Part shown: positions 60,806-64,000 of the stretch, piece after piece
Position numbering within the stretch: the first letter of the stretch is position 1
Layout: each line of letters starts with the position of its first letter
From: Trichosphaerium sp. ATCC 40318
Lineage: Eukaryota; Discosea; Flabellinia; Trichosidae
Direction: 5' to 3'
NCBI GenBank assembly: GCA_038496445.1
Contig: JALMLS010000376.1
Span: forward strand, 434,001 to 498,000
Length of the DNA: 64,000 nucleotides
Notes under the pieces: generated by a model
Databases searched by the model: none
What the model was told of the DNA's origin: nothing
Seen by the model: only the letters and a program-made list of their open reading frames with translations
Made by a program: the position numbers and the translations under genes

Positions 60806-62104
60806 ATGCATCACGTGATTTGTATATTATTGTTATCAACATACGTAGCGTCGCAATTAATTTATAAGGCGAACAACGAAACTACTTACGAGTCAGAAGC
60901 TATAAGTATGATATTTGGCAGTGATCTAAGGTTTGAGAGTATAAATAGAGAAAATACAGAAGCAGTATGGTGGTTGAACGGAAATAAAACTTCTCGCCTT
61001 GTAATAGCGAATAGGTTCCCATCGAAGCGTAATCAATACTTAGATTGGATAAAAAAAGACGGAGCTTTAGGTGTAGTAGAAATAAGTACACCTGGAAGGT
61101 TTTTTTTCGAATGGAGCTTCGGAGACCCACGTGAAGCTATTCCTGTTGTTATAGTTGAAAATGGTTTCTCGGACTTTGTAAGGGAGGAACCTACATTCTC
61201 AACTTTTATTACAGTATACTCTCAAGACAGCACTCATAGAAACTACTTAAATTCACCATGGCCTAAAATATTCACAGCAGTACAAGTTTTTGTAAATGGG
61301 TTATGTATTGTTTACTTTATTTGGCGTGGACGTCACTTTTTTGGTACAAAGGCTACTCTAGCGAAGGCTGCTGTTATCTTTGAGACAATTGCAGCTTTTT
61401 TACGTATGATTGGCTTCTTATTCACTGATGTTTTGGCATACGTTATACCGACACCTTTATCGAGATTTCTGTTGACTATTGGTATACCTCTATCTCTTGT
61501 AACGAACTTTATGATTATCCTTTTCTGGCATGAATCCCTTCTAAACAAATCGCTACACGTGCCTAGATTTCTTGATAGATTCCAACCTGCTTTCTGGGTA
61601 CTAAGCACTGTTTTGATTTTATTGGATATTATTGGTAGTGTACTGGCAGGTCTGACTTATCTTCCATTGATTAATTTAATAACGACAGCTAGCTATGTTA
61701 TAGTAATGCTAGTAATGATTGTATACTGTACGTACACGTCTATCATTCTGTTAAGGAGAGCAAAAATGTTGGAAGACTCTACTGTTGCGAGACGTATAGT
61801 TAGAAGGATGGGTACAACAGTCGCTTTGATGCTTGCTCTTATACTAGTGTCTATTCCACTTGCGTTCATTCAAGGATATGTCGCAGGAAGATTTTTCTTA
61901 TCTCTCGTGTTCCTAATATTAGCTGCTCTTGGCATTGTAATTATTTCAAGTTTTCATGTTCCGAAGCTCAGGAGTTCTACGGCTGTTACAGGGTCTAAAT
62001 CAGGCGGATCAAGCGGTAAAACAAATGAAATGAGTGTTGTGCCTGGCCATGGATCTATAATGACAAATATGGAATCGGATAACGACGCTACACAAACAAT
62101 ATAA
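60806..62104 (+). CDS. Seven-transmembrane receptor-like protein with signal peptide
   Basis: Single exon, 432 residues. Signal peptide MHHVICILLLSTYVASQ is followed by about 130 residues of lumenal/extracellular domain with N-glycosylation sites (NET, NKT). Then come seven hydrophobic helices, beginning FTAVQVFVNGLCIVYFIW and ending FFLSLVFLILAALGIVIIS, and a Ser/Gly-rich cytosolic tail. No rhodopsin DRY or NPxxY motif is evident. The layout fits orphan 7-TM proteins of protists, but I cannot name the family. Lack of introns is notable in this intron-rich neighbourhood. The start codon region itself contains TCACGTGA (60812-60820). Confidence 0.75.
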   Translation: MHHVICILLLSTYVASQLIYKANNETTYESEAISMIFGSDLRFESINRENTEAVWWLNGNKTSRLVIANRFPSKRNQYLDWIKKDGALGVVEISTPGRFFFEWSFGDPREAIPVVIVENGFSDFVREEPTFSTFITVYSQDSTHRNYLNSPWPKIFTAVQVFVNGLCIVYFIWRGRHFFGTKATLAKAAVIFETIAAFLRMIGFLFTDVLAYVIPTPLSRFLLTIGIPLSLVTNFMIILFWHESLLNKSLHVPRFLDRFQPAFWVLSTVLILLDIIGSVLAGLTYLPLINLITTASYVIVMLVMIVYCTYTSIILLRRAKMLEDSTVARRIVRRMGTTVALMLALILVSIPLAFIQGYVAGRFFLSLVFLILAALGIVIISSFHVPKLRSSTAVTGSKSGGSSGKTNEMSVVPGHGSIMTNMESDNDATQTI

Positions 62105-62912
62105 GCTCATAGTAAATTTAAACATAAAATAATAAAACACTATTAAAATCTTAACCGCCTGTATTGTTGACGCTACTGTTCTATGTCAACATAATTTTTT
62201 CGCCTTTTCATTGCGTACCGAGTTGGCAAAAACTGAAAAAATGCCAGAAACCTATGCAGTTTTTTTTGGTATGCTTTGGAAATATTTTCTTATAACCTGA
62301 AGATGAATCCGCCAGTGCACAAGTAGATGGTTCTCTCTTCGCTTGTATTGTAGATATACAGCGACCCAGGTATCTTAAATGGAAGGTTTATTCAGTTACA
62401 ATTAAAACTACGCAGTCTCAAGCGAACCCATCCCTTTTTCCTCAATGCAACGAGCAAAATGCATTGGTTTTGTGCTGTCGGTTAAATGCATGTCATTCCG
62501 TCCACATCTCACTGTTTAATTTCCAATCTCTGAACGGGACACGCTAGTTACAGGCGCGTTCCTTTCCTTATTATACAATAGCCGCTGTGATGTTAGTGAA
62601 ATGCGCAGATTTCAAGAAGAAGCGAAAATATAAGATTTAAAAAAAGGGTAATTCAAACACTATTGTGCAAAACCATTTCGCTTGGAAATATGGTAAACAC
62701 GTGCCCAATAGAATATTTTAATATGGAGTTTTAAAATTAGGTACAAATACAAAAAAACGTATTTTGGGTTAGCGTCAATATAGCACTATCCACGTTATTA
62801 ACGTCCAAAATAAAACCAACAAAGACAATATACTGCACAAGATTTAGGCTGGCAAAAATAAAAAAAATTATGACGACAACCAAAAACCATAAAATTTATC
62901 CTTTAAACACAG
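62105..62912. other. Intergenic, nothing recognised
   Basis: About 0.8 kb of AT-rich sequence. No open frame of interest. It holds the promoter of the gene starting at 62913. Confidence 0.4.
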
Positions 62913-64000
62913 ATGACACGGCTCACTCTTATTGTATTTGTATTAGCACTTGGTAAGATATTATTTTAGCCTATTTATGACGTTATTATTCAACTTTACA
63001 AGTCGCCACGTGTAGTTTTTTGAAATTAACTAATTTTGTCTTAGTAGCTAATGTTGTTGTATCTAAAAACTGTATCTGTCTGAGCCAACCGGACTGCCTT
63101 TGTACAGAATTAAACAATGAATTTCCTACTTGCGATCTATGTACCGCTTGCGGTCCAATATTAGATGCTTGTACTAATGTCATTAACGCTGGTAATGTCG
63201 GCCAAGTCGGAACTGGCTCTAGTACGTATTTATTGAATTTTATTTATTGAAAAAAACCATCTAAGACCTTGAGGATTACAATGTCTCTTGTACATATTCT
63301 TACCTTAGCTTAGCGGAACCTACCCTCAACATTAACAACCAAGAAAGAAACTGTGTTGTCATTGATGGAGTTACTGTCAATGGAAACATCAACGGCGGTG
63401 GTGACGACTGTATTAGAGTTATCAACGGTGGTGTACTCAACGGCGATGCAAGCGGTAACTGGGGATCAGATTGTATTGAGGTAATCGGACAAGGATCTTC
63501 TATCACTGGACGTGTAAGAGGAGGTACTTAAAGATCTTTTTGTTATGTGAATTTTCTGGAAACGCAGAGCGTCGAGTTTGTTCCTTTTTTTTTTAACCTT
63601 CAATTTAAATTTGTTTTGTCACGTTTTGTACTTCGCCCTCTTATTTTGTCGACACTATAAATACAAATCGTGACCAACAGTTTAATCAAAAAACACCAAC
63701 CACACTCGACTCTCCTTGCGTCACGTTACGTGCCAAACAAAATATAGAAAAAACGACAAGTGCAGTGCTTTTTATTTTTGATCAATGTTTTGTTCTTTTC
63801 CAAATTATACTAAGTTCACGTGTAGACTCTCAAGAAGATTGCGTTCGCGTAAACGGAGGTCATATTGGCGAAGCAAAACTTGGATCAGGAAGAGATTGTC
63901 TTGTTGCTATTGACGCTACTATTGGTTCTTCTACAACGAACGTTGCTGTTGACGGTGAATCTCAAGTTGACTGCTTCATTATCTCTAACACAATCATCGA
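62913..64000 (+). CDS. Secreted beta-helix-like repeat protein, 3' end outside window
   Basis: Exon 1 from ATG 62913 (MTRLTLIVFVLAL) splices in frame to VANVVVSKNCICLSQPDC, a signal peptide followed by a Cys-rich segment (CLCTELNNEFPTCDLCTACG). Later exons (about 63280-63525 and 63825 onward) have repeats such as CVVIDGVTVNGNINGGGDDC, IRVINGGVLNGDASG and CVRVNGGHIGEAKLGSGRDC. These have the spacing of right-handed parallel beta-helix (pectate-lyase-like) coils, with a recurring D-C pair every other coil. Probably extracellular. No catalytic site is visible in the part present, and the gene runs off the window. Confidence 0.65.

Overview
This window comes from an intron-dense nuclear genome of a microbial eukaryote (protist). 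It is AT-rich by eye. Genes on both strands are cut by many short introns, mostly about 43-120 bases, with an unusual preference for GTACG at the 5' splice site and a T-rich ...TAG or ...CAG at the 3' end. Families seen here (cellular RNA-dependent RNA polymerase, ABCA transporter, myotubularin, a PB1/UBA protein, Mpv17, a class I terpene synthase, an AprA/PqaA-type secreted protein, PT-rich surface-protein linkers) fit a free-living protist such as an amoeba or stramenopile. The sequence alone does not fix the lineage. I saw no rRNA, tRNA or CRISPR. All multi-exon models below are hand-spliced.

Layout. 1-15 kb: end of a MORN-type repeat gene, a polytopic membrane protein (-), a terpene synthase (+), a second MORN-type repeat protein (-), an AprA/PqaA-like secreted protein (-), a DUF1445/D-glutamate cyclase-like enzyme (+), a histidine-phosphatase enzyme (-) and two small membrane proteins (+). 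15.1-29.3 kb: an inverted pair of RNA-dependent RNA polymerase genes (RdRP-A on -, RdRP-B on +) that share a 2-kb spacer holding an Mpv17/PMP22-family gene. RdRP-A is split near its 3' end by a complete 3.14-kb Mutator-like (MULE) DNA transposon with terminal inverted repeats, an 8-bp target duplication and a FLYWCH/DDE transposase gene. 30-37.3 kb: a full-length ABCA transporter. 37.7-40.1 kb: a protein kinase and a divergent kinase-like gene transcribed away from each other. 41-47.4 kb: a myotubularin phosphatase with an unusual N-terminal region, then a PB1-TPR-UBA protein. 48.1-60.2 kb: one very large secreted protein with a propeller-like N-terminus and 13 SdrD-B-like modules, each encoded by a repeated exon/intron cassette and joined by PT-rich linkers. 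60.3-64 kb: a short unknown ORF, a single-exon 7-TM receptor-like gene and the 5' part of a secreted beta-helix-like gene.

The strongest results are the MULE that severs RdRP-A (the displaced 3' end is recognisable by homology to RdRP-B), the mosaic similarity of the inverted RdRP arms, the exon-cassette expansion of the SdrD-like surface gene, a 10-nt microexon in the Mpv17 gene, the domain layout of the myotubularin, and an apparent excess of CACGTG palindromes, many inside introns.
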